Positions 19,832-27,898 of a stretch of DNA of 64,000 nt are shown here, piece after piece. Numbering within the stretch: the stretch's first letter is position 1; each line of letters begins with the position of its first letter. The stretch is from Euzebya tangerina (GTDB taxonomy: Bacteria; Actinomycetota; Nitriliruptoria; Euzebyales; Euzebyaceae), in contig NZ_PPDK01000002.1 of the NCBI RefSeq assembly GCF_003074135.1, positions 124,001 to 188,000 on the forward strand. Reading direction: 5' to 3'. The position numbers and the translations under genes are program-made. The notes below the pieces were generated by a model. That model was not told where the DNA came from, did no database searches, and saw nothing but the letters and a program-made list of their open reading frames with translations.

Positions 19832-20539
19832 GTGAAGATCGACGTCCTCACGATCTTCCCCGAGTTCTTCCAGGGGCCGTTCGACGCCTCCCTGCTCGGA
19901 CGAGCGCACGAGACCGGGCTGGTCCAATTGGCCGTTCATGACCTCCGGGACTGGACCGGCGACCCCCGCCGCACGGTGGATGATGCGCCCTACGGAGGCG
20001 GGGCCGGGATGGTGATGACCCCGGCGCCCTTCTTCGCTGCGGTCGAGGCCCTGTACGGCGGGGTGGACCAGCGCCCGCGGACGCTGGTGATGACACCGAG
20101 GGGGCGCCAGTTCGACCAGCGCATGGCGACGACGCTTGCGACGGAGGACCACCTGCTCCTGCTGTGCGGCCGCTACGAGGGCATCGACGAACGCGTCCAC
20201 CTGCACCTGGCGCACGATGAGATCTCCGTCGGCGACGTGGTCCTGGCGGGCGGTGAGGTGGCTGCCGCCATGGTGGTGGAGGCGGTCACCAGGCTGGTAC
20301 CAGGTGTCATGGGAAACGCCGACAGCGGGGTGGAGGAGTCCTTCGGAACCTCCGGCCCGCAGGCCGGGCTGCTGGAGCACCCCCAGTACACCCGACCAGC
20401 ATCATTCCGTGGCTGGCAGGTCCCGGGCGTTCTACGGTCGGGTGACCACGGCCGGGTCCAGGCGTGGCGCACCGCGCAGGCACGGTCCAGAACCCGGCTC
20501 GTCCGGCCGGACCTGTCCGGCCCCGAGAACCTCTCCTGA
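19832..20539 (+). CDS. trmD: tRNA (guanine-N1)-methyltransferase TrmD
   Basis: 235 aa SPOUT methyltransferase that forms m1G37 in tRNAs with a G at position 36, preventing +1 frameshifting. Visible motifs: IDVLTIFPEFF at the N-terminus, DDAPYGGGAGMVM (substrate loop), LCGRYEGIDER and SVGDVVLAGGEVAA of the trefoil knot that binds S-adenosylmethionine, and PQYTRPASFRGWQVP in the C-terminal domain. The start is GTG 19832; GAGGAGAGC upstream serves as the ribosome binding site. The C-terminus is slightly basic, then ends in GPENLS. It is in the rpsP operon, 30 nt after rimM. Confidence 0.96.
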   Translation: MKIDVLTIFPEFFQGPFDASLLGRAHETGLVQLAVHDLRDWTGDPRRTVDDAPYGGGAGMVMTPAPFFAAVEALYGGVDQRPRTLVMTPRGRQFDQRMATTLATEDHLLLLCGRYEGIDERVHLHLAHDEISVGDVVLAGGEVAAAMVVEAVTRLVPGVMGNADSGVEESFGTSGPQAGLLEHPQYTRPASFRGWQVPGVLRSGDHGRVQAWRTAQARSRTRLVRPDLSGPENLS

Positions 20540-20561
20540 CCCGAGCCCGAAGGCCAGCGCC

Positions 20562-21449
20562 GTGACCAACCTGCACGACTCATCCGCGTGGCCGCCGCCC
20601 GTCCCGGCGTCCCCGCAGGATGGGGGGTCGGTGCCTCGGTCGACCTTCCGCCCGCCGCGCCCTGAAGAGCGGGCACCAGCCGAGCAGCCGTCCCAGACCG
20701 AGCAGCCGGAGGCCCCCCAACCTGCCGAGAAGGGGGTGGTCGTCAGATCGTCGTCCGAGCTCGCCTCCGAGTCCCCTGCCGCGGCCGAAGCCGCGGAGGG
20801 ATCTCCATCGGCGGCCACGACCGTGCTGCGGGGGCTGCGCGAGTTGGTGCAGTTGCTCGTGATCGCACTGGTCATGGCCTTCATCATCAAGTCCCTGGCG
20901 ATGCAGGCCTTCTTCATCCCCTCCGGCTCGATGCTGCAGACCCTCCAGATCGGCGACCGGGTCCTGGTGGAGAAGGTGACCTACCGGTTCCGTCCACCGG
21001 AGCGGGGTGAGGTGATCGTCTTCCGCCGGCCTGGCCTCGAGACCCAGGGATTCAGCCTTCGTGAGACCGCAACGTCCTTCCTCGAGGGCATCGGTGTGGT
21101 GCAACCGGACCCCGAGCGGGACCTCATCAAGCGGATCATCGGCCTGCCCGGCGAGACCATCGAGCTGATCGATGGCGTCGTCCACATCAACGGACGGGCG
21201 CTCGAGGAGCCCTACGCAGCCTTCGAACAACGCCCCTTCGGCCCGTTGGTCGTTCCCGCGGGTGAGTACTTCGTGATGGGTGACAACCGCACCAACTCGC
21301 TCGATTCCCGGTTCGGGCTCGGCACCATCCCCGAGCAGAACATCATCGGGCGGACCTTCGCGATCATCTGGCCACTGCCGGACGCCACCCTCGCCATCGA
21401 CACCGACTACCCCGGCGTCGGAGAGCAGTCCCTGGGAGCAGCCGAGTAG
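20562..21449 (+). CDS. lepB: Signal peptidase I (first of two paralogues)
   Basis: 295 aa with a start at GTG 20562, 22 nt after trmD. A proline- and acid-rich cytoplasmic segment (residues 1-85) precedes a single membrane anchor (VQLLVIALVMAFIIKSLAMQ). The catalytic region follows: FIPSGSMLQTL supplies the nucleophilic serine, RDLIKRIIGLPGE the general-base lysine, and GEYFVMGDNRTNSLDSR the box E signature. The enzyme removes signal peptides from exported preproteins at the outer face of the cytoplasmic membrane. An ATG upstream in the same frame would overlap trmD extensively and is unlikely. A second lepB lies beyond rplS; the two differ in N-terminal length and active-site flank (SGSM versus SASM). 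Confidence 0.94.
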   Translation: MTNLHDSSAWPPPVPASPQDGGSVPRSTFRPPRPEERAPAEQPSQTEQPEAPQPAEKGVVVRSSSELASESPAAAEAAEGSPSAATTVLRGLRELVQLLVIALVMAFIIKSLAMQAFFIPSGSMLQTLQIGDRVLVEKVTYRFRPPERGEVIVFRRPGLETQGFSLRETATSFLEGIGVVQPDPERDLIKRIIGLPGETIELIDGVVHINGRALEEPYAAFEQRPFGPLVVPAGEYFVMGDNRTNSLDSRFGLGTIPEQNIIGRTFAIIWPLPDATLAIDTDYPGVGEQSLGAAE

Positions 21450-21456
21450 CGCTCAG

Positions 21457-21485
21457 TTGACGCTCCTCTGTCGGCCCCGTACCTT
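21457..21485 (+). promoter_or_regulatory. Putative rplS promoter
   Basis: TTGACG (21457-21462), a 17-nt spacer, then TACCTT (21480-21485), close to the actinobacterial housekeeping consensus. The start would be near 21492, giving a leader of about 165 nt before rplS. The promoter begins within 10 nt of the end of lepB, separating rplS transcription from the rpsP operon. Confidence 0.55.
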
Positions 21486-21655
21486 GGACCGTCGCGCCCG
21501 ACCGGCGCTCGTTTCCCTATGCCTCCTGCGGAGCACGCGCCGACGCGGCAGCCCCGACGCCCCAGAGAGGTCACCTCACCAGGCCGCCTGTTCGCGCCAC
21601 CCAAGCTGTTGCCAGCCCAACCCTGCTCCACCAACCCCCTGCGGAGTCCTCCACG

Positions 21656-22006
21656 ATGAACCCCACCGATCTTGTCGACGTCGAGACCGTCCGCGACGAC
21701 ATCCCCGACTTCAGCCCTGGTGACACCCTCAAGGTGCACGTCCGTGTGACGGAGGGCGAACGCACCCGAATCCAGATCTTCGAGGGCGACGTGATCGCAC
21801 GTCGCGGCAGCGGCCCACGCGAGTCGTTCACGATCCGCAAGGTCTCCTTCAACGGCATCGGCGTCGAGCGGATCTTCCCGCTGCACGCGCCGATCATCGA
21901 CAAGATCGAGGTCGTCCGTCACGGCAAGGTGCGGCGCGCCAAGCTGTACTACCTGCGGGACCGGGTCGGCAAGAAGGCCAAGATCAAGGAGAAGCGCACC
22001 AGCTGA
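21656..22006 (+). CDS. rplS: 50S ribosomal protein bL19
   Basis: 116 aa, normal family length. Motifs include [48 protein letters not shown] and the C-terminal [20 protein letters not shown]. bL19 lies at the 30S-50S interface (bridge B8 region) of the ribosome. ATG 21656 follows a weak purine-rich stretch. It sits between two signal peptidase genes and has its own promoter candidate at 21457-21485. Confidence 0.97.
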   Translation: MNPTDLVDVETVRDDIPDFSPGDTLKVHVRVTEGERTRIQIFEGDVIARRGSGPRESFTIRKVSFNGIGVERIFPLHAPIIDKIEVVRHGKVRRAKLYYLRDRVGKKAKIKEKRTS

Positions 22007-22038
22007 CGACCGCGCTGCCTGCGCGTCAGCCCACCGCC

Positions 22039-22761
22039 GTGAACGGCCTGGAGACGACCACCGACGACTCGACGGACAGTCGAGCCGACGCCGACCCGCA
22101 GCCTGAATCGGCGGCAGCAGGCCGCAGGCCGGGCTTGGCCCTTACTCGCTTCTTCGCGGAGCTGCCCGGCCTGATCATCGTGGCGCTGGTCCTCGCCTTC
22201 CTGCTGAAGACCTTCGTCATCCAGGCGTTCTACATCCCGTCCGCGTCGATGGAGCCGACGCTCCAGGTCGGCGATCGGGTGTTGGTCACCAAGCTGGCCT
22301 ACCTCTATCGCGAGCCAGAGCGCGGCGAGATCGTGGTGTTCCGTGAGGAGGAGGTGGGTCCGACGACGCAGGGCAACATCGTCGGAGACACGGTTCGGTC
22401 CTTCGCCTCCGGCCTTGGCCTGATCCAGCCCCTCGAGCGGGACTTCATCAAGCGGATCATCGGCTTGCCCGGTGACGAGGTGGAGATGCGCGGCGGGGTC
22501 GTGCTGATCAATGGCGACCCGCTGCCCGAGTCGCTCATGAGCGACGGCGGCTACCTGGCCGAGCGGGACCTCAACGACTTCGGACCCGTCACCGTGGAGG
22601 CTGACCACTACTTCGTCATGGGGGACAACCGGCCCAACTCCTCCGACAGTCGGTTCTCGCTGGGCCAGATCGATGCCGACCAGCTGCTCGGCCGGGCCTT
22701 CGTGACGATCTGGCCGATCGACGGCGCCGGGTCCCTGCCGATAGCCGAGTACGAGGAGTAG
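22039..22761 (+). CDS. lepB: Signal peptidase I (second paralogue)
   Basis: 240 aa. Short acidic N-terminus, then one membrane anchor (LPGLIIVALVLAFLLKTFVIQ). FYIPSASMEPTLQVGDRVLV carries the catalytic serine, RDFIKRIIGLPGDEVEM the catalytic lysine, and HYFVMGDNRPNSSDSR the signature box. Same reaction as the lepB at 20562-21449. GTG 22039 is the first reasonable start after rplS (32 nt downstream). It is followed after 4 nt by a 38-aa membrane protein gene with a strong ribosome binding site inside the lepB stop region. Confidence 0.94.
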   Translation: MNGLETTTDDSTDSRADADPQPESAAAGRRPGLALTRFFAELPGLIIVALVLAFLLKTFVIQAFYIPSASMEPTLQVGDRVLVTKLAYLYREPERGEIVVFREEEVGPTTQGNIVGDTVRSFASGLGLIQPLERDFIKRIIGLPGDEVEMRGGVVLINGDPLPESLMSDGGYLAERDLNDFGPVTVEADHYFVMGDNRPNSSDSRFSLGQIDADQLLGRAFVTIWPIDGAGSLPIAEYEE

Positions 22762-22765
22762 ACCA

Positions 22766-22882
22766 ATGGGATTCAACGCCACACGCCGCTACCGGGACTC
22801 CAAGTTCAAGGACATCGGCATCCTGATCAGCGCCATCCTCATCATCGGGGGACTGGTGGCCTGGGCGGCCGGCGTCTTCTAG
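22766..22882 (+). CDS. Small single-span membrane protein, 38 aa
   Basis: ATG 22766 to TAG 22882. A GAGGAG ribosome binding site (22753-22758, overlapping the lepB stop) lies 7 nt upstream, better than that of most neighbours, so translation is well supported. The N-terminal 14 residues are basic and polar (MGFNATRRYRDSKFKD), followed by one hydrophobic helix (IGILISAILIIGGLVAWAAG) and a short VF end. A basic N-terminus favours an N-in orientation. No family is recognised. Tight coupling to signal peptidase I suggests a link to membrane or export functions, but this is inference. Confidence 0.7.
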   Translation: MGFNATRRYRDSKFKDIGILISAILIIGGLVAWAAGVF

Positions 22883-22911
22883 ATCGCGACGGCCCGACGG
22901 CGTCCGCGGGG

Positions 22912-22966
22912 TTGTCCACAGACCGGCTGAGATTCCTCTCGGGGCACGTGGACTGATGCCTACCGT
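22912..22966 (+). promoter_or_regulatory. Three-block promoter module upstream of yraN (copy 1)
   Basis: TTGTCCACAG (22912-22921), 14 nt, CTCTCGGGG (22936-22944), 16 nt, TACCGT (22961-22966), then 8 nt to ATG 22975. The same three blocks with the same internal spacing occur at 27837-27891. The first block contains a perfect actinobacterial DnaA box (TTGTCCACA). TACCGT is a plausible -10 for a leaderless transcript, while the -35 position (CTCGGG) is atypical. Confidence 0.55.
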
Positions 22967-22974
22967 CCTTCGGT

Positions 22975-23349
22975 ATGCATCGACGCCAACAACTCGGTGC
23001 GGCTGGTGAAGCCCGCGCAGCCGCCTACCTGACCCAGCAGGGGTACCGGATCCTCCACCGCAACTGGCGGCCGGACCTGCGGGAGGTCCGCGGCGAACTC
23101 GACATCGTCGCCCGGGAGGCGGACGGGACCGTCGTCGTGGAGGTCCGGACTCGATCCACCCTGCGGGCAGGGACCGCGCTCGAATCGGTCGACCGGCGCA
23201 AGCGCCGGCGGCTGCGGCTGCTCTGCGCCGCGTACCAGTACGAGACGGGCACTCGAGGACCCCTACGCGGTGACGTCATCACGATCTACGCGCCACTCAG
23301 CGTGGCCGACGCCAGCACCGAGCTGCGGCACCTGCGGGGCGTCTGGTGA
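22975..23349 (+). CDS. UPF0102 (YraN) family predicted endonuclease-like protein
   Basis: 124 aa. The family pattern is visible: LGAAGEARAAAYLTQQGYRILHRNWR, then RGELDIVAREADGTVVVEVRTRS, which contains the E-x-D...E-V-K/R-like nuclease core of the restriction-endonuclease fold, then VDRRKRRRLRLLCAAY. The precise role is unknown. In actinobacteria yraN precedes comM and dprA, genes linked to DNA uptake and recombination, as it does here. The start ATG 22975 has no ribosome binding site and lies 8 nt after the -10-like TACCGT, so the mRNA is probably leaderless. It overlaps comM by 4 nt (GTGA). Confidence 0.9.
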   Translation: MHRRQQLGAAGEARAAAYLTQQGYRILHRNWRPDLREVRGELDIVAREADGTVVVEVRTRSTLRAGTALESVDRRKRRRLRLLCAAYQYETGTRGPLRGDVITIYAPLSVADASTELRHLRGVW

Positions 23350-24884
23350 GGGTCGGCATCGCCTGGACCGTGGCCCTCGAGGGGCTGATGCCGCGCCCGG
23401 TCCGAGTTGAGGCCCGTGTCACCCACGGGCTCCCGGGCTTCACCGTGATCGGCGGTCCCTCGGGTGACACCGGCGAGCGGGTCAGGGCGGCCCTGGCCGC
23501 GGTTGGCCACGGGGTCGGCCAGGTCAAGGTCCTGGTCAACCTGGCCCCGGCCGACGTCCGCAAGCGAGGAGCCCGCTTCGATCTGCCGATCGCCGTGGCC
23601 GTGCTGCGGTCGCTCGCGGTCATCGACGAGGGTGAGGACACCCTGATCGGCGAGCTGTCCTTGGCCGGCGAGGTGCGTGGCGTCTCGGGGGTCCTGCCGA
23701 GCCTCCTGCCGGACGGCGCGCTCGGCGGACGAGCGGCTGCGACCTCGCCCCCGACCCCGCGCGGCGTCGGCAGTGACGCCGTCGTCGTACCGTGGGCCAA
23801 CCGTCACGAGGCCCGGTTGGCGGGCGACCGCGTCGTGGTGGGGATCCGCACGCTGCGGGACTACGTGGACATCGCCACTGGAACGACCAGGCCCGAGCGG
23901 ATCACGCTGCCGGAGGGTCTGCCCGAGCCGGCCGAGGTTCCCGACCTGGCCGATGTCGCCGGTCAACCCGAGGCACGGCGAGCACTGGAGGTGGCGGCAT
24001 CAGGTGGTCACCATCTCCTCATGATCGGGCCGCCCGGCGCCGGCAAGTCGATGTTGGCCCGCCGACTGCCGGGGATCCTGCCGCCGCTGACCGCAACCGA
24101 AGCGCTGGTCGCCGCCTCCGTTCGGTCCTTGGCAGGGCGGACCCGGGGGCTGACCCGACTGGAGTCGATGGCCCCCTTCGCCGCACCCCATCACTCGGCC
24201 AGCACCGCAGCCCTCCTCGGCGGTGGCTCGGGGTTGGCACGACCGGGGGCGGTGAGCGACGCGGCGCACGGTGTGCTGTTCCTCGATGAGTTGTTCGAGT
24301 GGAGCCGACGGACGCTGGATGCGCTGCGCGAGCCCATGGAAGAGGGCGTTGTCAGGCTGGCCCGTGCCCACGGCACCGTCACCTACCCGGCATCGTTCCT
24401 GCTGGTCGCTGCCAGCAATCCGTGTCCGTGTGGACCGGCCCGCGGTGGCTGCCGCTGCCCGGGCAACGAGGTCGCGCGGTACCGCGCCCGTCTGACCGGT
24501 CCGTTGGCCGACCGCTTCGACCTCGCACCGCTGATCCAGCCCGTCCCCGCGACGGCGCTGGCCGGTGGCGCCGGTGGTGAGCCATCGAGTGCCGTCGCGG
24601 CCAGGGTTCGGGCCGCGCGGGCCTGGGCCGCCGACCGCGGTCACGGCCCGAACGCGACTGCACCGGCGGCGGTGGTCCGGCAGACCGCCGACTCCGACGC
24701 CCTCGACGTGCTCGTCCGGGCAGTCCAGCGCGGACGGCTCAGCGCCCGTGGCTTCGATCGAGCGCTGCGCGTCGCCCGGACCTGCGCGGACCTGGCCGGC
24801 CGGCCCCGCATCCACGAGGAGGATGCCCACGAAGCGGTCGGCCACCGCGCTCGGCTCGACCAGACCTGGGAGCAGGCGGCGTGA
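23346..24884 (+). CDS. comM: Mg-chelatase-like AAA+ ATPase ComM/YifB
   Basis: 512 aa. An N-terminal Lon-like ChlI domain (residues 1-170, VEARVTHGLPGFTVIGGPSG, RFDLPIAVAVL) is followed by an AAA+ domain with Walker A IGPPGAGKSMLARRLPG (about residues 223-238), Walker B GVLFLDELFEW and sensor region AASNPCPCG with the CPCG...CRCP cysteines seen in the family, and then a Mg_chelatase_C domain (LSARGFDRALRVARTCADL). In Vibrio, ComM is a hexameric helicase that drives branch migration during natural transformation. GTG 23346 overlaps the yraN stop, and dprA overlaps its stop by 4 nt, so yraN-comM-dprA are translated together. Confidence 0.93.
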   Translation: MRVGIAWTVALEGLMPRPVRVEARVTHGLPGFTVIGGPSGDTGERVRAALAAVGHGVGQVKVLVNLAPADVRKRGARFDLPIAVAVLRSLAVIDEGEDTLIGELSLAGEVRGVSGVLPSLLPDGALGGRAAATSPPTPRGVGSDAVVVPWANRHEARLAGDRVVVGIRTLRDYVDIATGTTRPERITLPEGLPEPAEVPDLADVAGQPEARRALEVAASGGHHLLMIGPPGAGKSMLARRLPGILPPLTATEALVAASVRSLAGRTRGLTRLESMAPFAAPHHSASTAALLGGGSGLARPGAVSDAAHGVLFLDELFEWSRRTLDALREPMEEGVVRLARAHGTVTYPASFLLVAASNPCPCGPARGGCRCPGNEVARYRARLTGPLADRFDLAPLIQPVPATALAGGAGGEPSSAVAARVRAARAWAADRGHGPNATAPAAVVRQTADSDALDVLVRAVQRGRLSARGFDRALRVARTCADLAGRPRIHEEDAHEAVGHRARLDQTWEQAA

Positions 24885-26011
24885 CGGTGCGCTCGCTGGT
24901 CCGCCACCTCGTCGAGGCCGAGGTCACCCCGAACCAGATCGCTCGCGTGCGCCGGAAGCTCGGCCTGGACGCCGGCCCTCGTGTGGTTGCCACCACGTTG
25001 CTGGCCCAGTCCCGTCACGCGACTCACGCCGCCGGGGACGGACCGGCGACGGGCGACAGCCGAACTCTGCAGAAGGCCACACCGGCGCCGGACGACTATC
25101 ACCTGCTCGTGGTCGGCGACGACATGCCCCCGCTGCTGTCCCAGACCTGGGAGGCTGGTGGTCCGCTGTGGCTGTGGTGTCGGGGTCAGCCGCCGCCTGA
25201 TGGGCCTGCCGTTGCGATCGTCGGCACGCGCAGGCCGACCTCCGACGGGTTGCGACTGGCGCGCAACCTGGCGGGCGACCTGGCCCGCGCCGGTGTCCGT
25301 GTCGTCTCCGGGATGGCTCGCGGGATCGACCAGACGGCCCACCGCGGTGCGCTGGCCGCTGGTGGTCGAACCACCGCCGTCGTCGGCACCGGCCTTGACG
25401 TGGCCTATCCGGCCGGTAGCGAGCGCCTGCAGGCCGAGGTGGCAGCCAGTGGCGGGGTGCTGAGCGAGTTCCCGCCCGGCCACGGGATTCGCCAGCCCGC
25501 CCAGTTCCTGGCTCGCAACCGGATCCTCGTCGGCCTGGCGGATGCCGTTGTTGTGATCGAGGCCGGGCAGCGCAGTGGCGCGCTCAACAGCGCGAGTTGG
25601 GCGGCCACGTTCGGTCGAGAGGTCCTCGTCGTGCCGGCCAGTCCGTCGAACCGTGCCGCGGCAGGATCGCTGGCGCTGCTGGTCGACGGAGCCGCGCCGG
25701 TCAGGAACGCCCGCGACGTGCTGGACGTGATCGGGGTCACCCAGCCATCGCCGGGAACAGATCAGAGCCAGCCACGCCAGGGCAGGGCCCCCCAGGCGTC
25801 GGCCCCCTGCCTCGCGGATCCGGCGGTCGCCGAGGTGGTCGCGCTGCTGGGGCCCACGGAGGTGAGCCCCTCCGAGCTGGCCGGTGCCTGCGATCTGCCG
25901 GTCAGGCAGGTCCTCGTGGCGGTCTCCAAGCTCGAGGACGCCGGGCTCGCCCGACAGGGCCCCGGCGGCGTCGCGGCTACCTGGCAGGGGGATGCCGCGA
26001 CCGTACGGTGA
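24881..26011 (+). CDS. dprA: DNA-processing protein DprA
   Basis: 376 aa. An N-terminal helical segment (1-70) precedes the Rossmann-like DprA core: VAIVGTRRPTSDG, VVSGMARGIDQTAHRGAL, GLDVAYPAGSERL, SEFPPGHGIRQPAQFLARNR, VIEAGQRSGALNSA and REVLVVPASPSN. A C-terminal winged-helix (DprA_WH-like, about 300-365, VSPSELAGACDLPVRQVLVAVSKLE) completes the protein. DprA loads RecA onto incoming single-stranded DNA. GTG 24881 overlaps the comM stop. No other competence genes are in the window, so whether this strain is transformable cannot be told here. Confidence 0.94.
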   Translation: MTVRSLVRHLVEAEVTPNQIARVRRKLGLDAGPRVVATTLLAQSRHATHAAGDGPATGDSRTLQKATPAPDDYHLLVVGDDMPPLLSQTWEAGGPLWLWCRGQPPPDGPAVAIVGTRRPTSDGLRLARNLAGDLARAGVRVVSGMARGIDQTAHRGALAAGGRTTAVVGTGLDVAYPAGSERLQAEVAASGGVLSEFPPGHGIRQPAQFLARNRILVGLADAVVVIEAGQRSGALNSASWAATFGREVLVVPASPSNRAAAGSLALLVDGAAPVRNARDVLDVIGVTQPSPGTDQSQPRQGRAPQASAPCLADPAVAEVVALLGPTEVSPSELAGACDLPVRQVLVAVSKLEDAGLARQGPGGVAATWQGDAATVR

Positions 26012-26047
26012 GGACATCCCGCGCCCCATCGACCAGATCGGCGAGCT

Positions 26048-26962
26048 GTGCCAACCACCAGTGACGACCCCCGCTGGGCGTCGGCGATGCGGTCCTTCGA
26101 GCGACACCTGGACCTGGAGCGGGGCCTGTCCAGCAACACCGTCCAGGCCTACCTGCGTGATGTGGGAGACCTGGCGAGTTGGTGTGCGGAGTTCGCCATC
26201 GGGCCGGACGAGGTGACGGTGCAGGTGCTGCGCCGGTTCATGGGCCAACGACGGCGGGAGGGGTTGGCGCGGTCCACGATCAGCCGCAAGCGGGCAGCAC
26301 TGCGGACGTTCTTCGCCTGGGCCGCCAAGCGAGGCCTCGTCGAGGCCGATCCTGCTGTCCTGCTGGACGCTCCGAAGACCGACCGGTTGCTGCCGAAGGT
26401 GATGCGGATCGACCAGGTCGCTGCACTGCTCGGCGATCCCGTCTCGGGCATCCCCGACGCCATCGATCGGCGCGACGCGGCGATCCTGGAGCTGCTGTAC
26501 GCGAGTGGTGCGCGGGTCAGTGAGGTCACCTCCCTGGATCTGGGCTCGATCGACCTCCGTGCGGCACGAGCCCGACTCCACGGCAAGGGAGACAAGGAGC
26601 GCCTGGTCCCCCTTGGCGAACCCGCCCTCGTGGCGCTCCGACACTGGCTCGGATCCGGCCGCGACGTGCTGCTCGGGGCCGGCAACACCCCGGCCCTGTT
26701 CCTGGGCCGGTCGGGCGACCGCGTCGATCGGGGCGCGATCTACCGCATGGTCCGATCCCGGGGGATGCGGGCCGGCGTCGGGCACGTCACGCCGCACATG
26801 CTGCGACACTCCTTCGCCACGCACCTCCTCGAAGGTGGCGCCGACCTCCGCAGCGTCCAGGAGCTCCTCGGGCATGCCAGCCTCGCGACGACGCAGACCT
26901 ACACCCACGTGTCCCGCGAACACCTGCGGTCGGTCTACGCCGGCGCCCACCCACGAGCGTGA
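26048..26962 (+). CDS. xerC: Tyrosine recombinase XerC/XerD family
   Basis: 304 aa. An N-terminal SAM-like core-binding domain (HLDLERGLSSNTVQAYLRDV) is followed by the catalytic domain with the full R-K-H-x-x-R-H-Y set: SGARVSEVTSLDL (Arg), GKGDKERLVPL (Lys), HMLRHSFATHLLEGG (His, Arg), LGHASLATTQTYTHVS (His, nucleophile Tyr). The role is site-specific recombination at dif to resolve chromosome dimers. The position after dprA and before whiG matches the actinobacterial xerC locus, which supports XerC. The start is GTG 26048. Integrases share the fold, but no phage genes are near. Confidence 0.92.
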   Translation: MPTTSDDPRWASAMRSFERHLDLERGLSSNTVQAYLRDVGDLASWCAEFAIGPDEVTVQVLRRFMGQRRREGLARSTISRKRAALRTFFAWAAKRGLVEADPAVLLDAPKTDRLLPKVMRIDQVAALLGDPVSGIPDAIDRRDAAILELLYASGARVSEVTSLDLGSIDLRAARARLHGKGDKERLVPLGEPALVALRHWLGSGRDVLLGAGNTPALFLGRSGDRVDRGAIYRMVRSRGMRAGVGHVTPHMLRHSFATHLLEGGADLRSVQELLGHASLATTQTYTHVSREHLRSVYAGAHPRA

Positions 26963-27009
26963 CCCGCCTCAGTTGTGCCGCTGTTGCGCGGATCGTGGCG
27001 ACGGCGCCC

Positions 27010-27015
27010 TACACT
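27010..27015 (+). promoter_or_regulatory. -10 box of a leaderless promoter (whiG)
   Basis: TACACT ends 7 nt before GTG 27023, which favours GTG 27023 over the internal ATG 27065 as the start of the sigma factor. No good -35 at 16-18 nt was found. Confidence 0.45.
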
Positions 27016-27022
27016 CACAGGT

Positions 27023-27823
27023 GTGTCCACACCATCAACCACCTCTCGTTCGCCCGGCCCGGGGATGGCACCTGAGGTCGTTGCTCTCTGGGAGCGCTTC
27101 AAGGACGACGGTGACCAGGACGCCCGCGAGCGGCTGATCCTCAACTACTCCCCGCTGGTGAAGTACGTCGCCGGCCGGGTGAGCGTCGGCCTCCCGAACA
27201 CGGTGGAACACGCCGACCTGGTGTCCTACGGGATGTTCGGCTTGATCGATGCCCTCGACAAGTTCGAGTTGGACCGCGGATTCAAGTTCGAGACCTACGC
27301 CATAACCCGCATCCGCGGCGCGATCATCGACGAGCTCCGCTCGGTCGACTGGGTCCCCCGCAGCGTTCGGGCCAAGGCCAAGCGGGTCCAGCGGGCCCTC
27401 GCCAAGCTCGAGGAGCAGCTGGATCGGACCCCCACCGAAGAGGAGCTGGCCGCCGAGATGGAGATCTCGGTCGACGAGCTCCGCCAGATCCTGACGCAGG
27501 TGTCGCTCACCTCGCTCGCCGCGCTCGACGAGCCGACGGCCTCCGATGACGGCGGTGGCCGCCAGACGCTGGTCGACACCCTGGCCGACCGCTCCCTGAC
27601 CGATCCGCAGCAGTCACTGGAGGACCAGGAGTTGCGGGCCATCCTGGCCGATGCGATCAACCGGATGTCAGAGCGCGAGAAGACGGTCATCGTGCTGTAC
27701 TACTTCGAGGGGATGACGCTGGGCCAGATCGGCGAGGTGCTCGGGGTGACCGAGTCGCGGATCTGTCAGATCCACACCAAGGCCGTGCTGGGGCTGCGCA
27801 CCCGGATGACCGCCAAGCTGTAG
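27023..27823 (+). CDS. whiG: RNA polymerase sigma factor, WhiG/FliA family
   Basis: 266 aa from GTG 27023. Region 2 ([53 protein letters not shown]), region 3 ([32 protein letters not shown]) and region 4 (LSEREKTV-type helix [38 protein letters not shown]) are complete. WhiG controls sporulation in Streptomyces and FliA controls flagella in other bacteria; no flagellar gene is seen here, so the regulon is unknown. The first 14 residues are Ser/Thr/Pro-rich. ATG 27065 would give a shorter protein beginning at the conserved region and cannot be excluded. The gene lies after xerC with a 60-nt gap. Confidence 0.93.
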   Translation: MSTPSTTSRSPGPGMAPEVVALWERFKDDGDQDARERLILNYSPLVKYVAGRVSVGLPNTVEHADLVSYGMFGLIDALDKFELDRGFKFETYAITRIRGAIIDELRSVDWVPRSVRAKAKRVQRALAKLEEQLDRTPTEEELAAEMEISVDELRQILTQVSLTSLAALDEPTASDDGGGRQTLVDTLADRSLTDPQQSLEDQELRAILADAINRMSEREKTVIVLYYFEGMTLGQIGEVLGVTESRICQIHTKAVLGLRTRMTAKL

Positions 27824-27836
27824 CGCGTCAGAGCAG

Positions 27837-27891
27837 TTCTCCACAGGCCACGGGAATTCCCTCTCGGGACGCCACCGGTCTCACGTACCGT
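27837..27891 (+). promoter_or_regulatory. Three-block promoter module upstream of the M23-like gene (copy 2)
   Basis: TTCTCCACAG (27837-27846), 14 nt, CTCTCGGGA (27861-27869), 16 nt, TACCGT (27886-27891), then 7 nt to GTG 27899. Block order, block sequence and spacers match the module before yraN (22912-22966). The bases between the blocks are mostly different, so this is not a recent duplication. Confidence 0.55.
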
Positions 27892-27898
27892 GCGCCTC

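Noticed and set aside
22912-22920. TTGTCCACA as part of a replication origin
   Set aside because: A single DnaA box, with no cluster, AT-rich region, dnaA or dnaN nearby. It is better explained as part of the shared promoter module.
24641-26950. Minus-strand frame of 769 codons over comM, dprA and xerC
   Set aside because: Antisense to three genes with complete catalytic motifs; low-complexity composition.
26048-26962. Phage or integrative-element integrase
   Set aside because: Gene context (dprA-xerC-whiG) is the normal XerC locus and no attachment site, tRNA or phage gene was seen.
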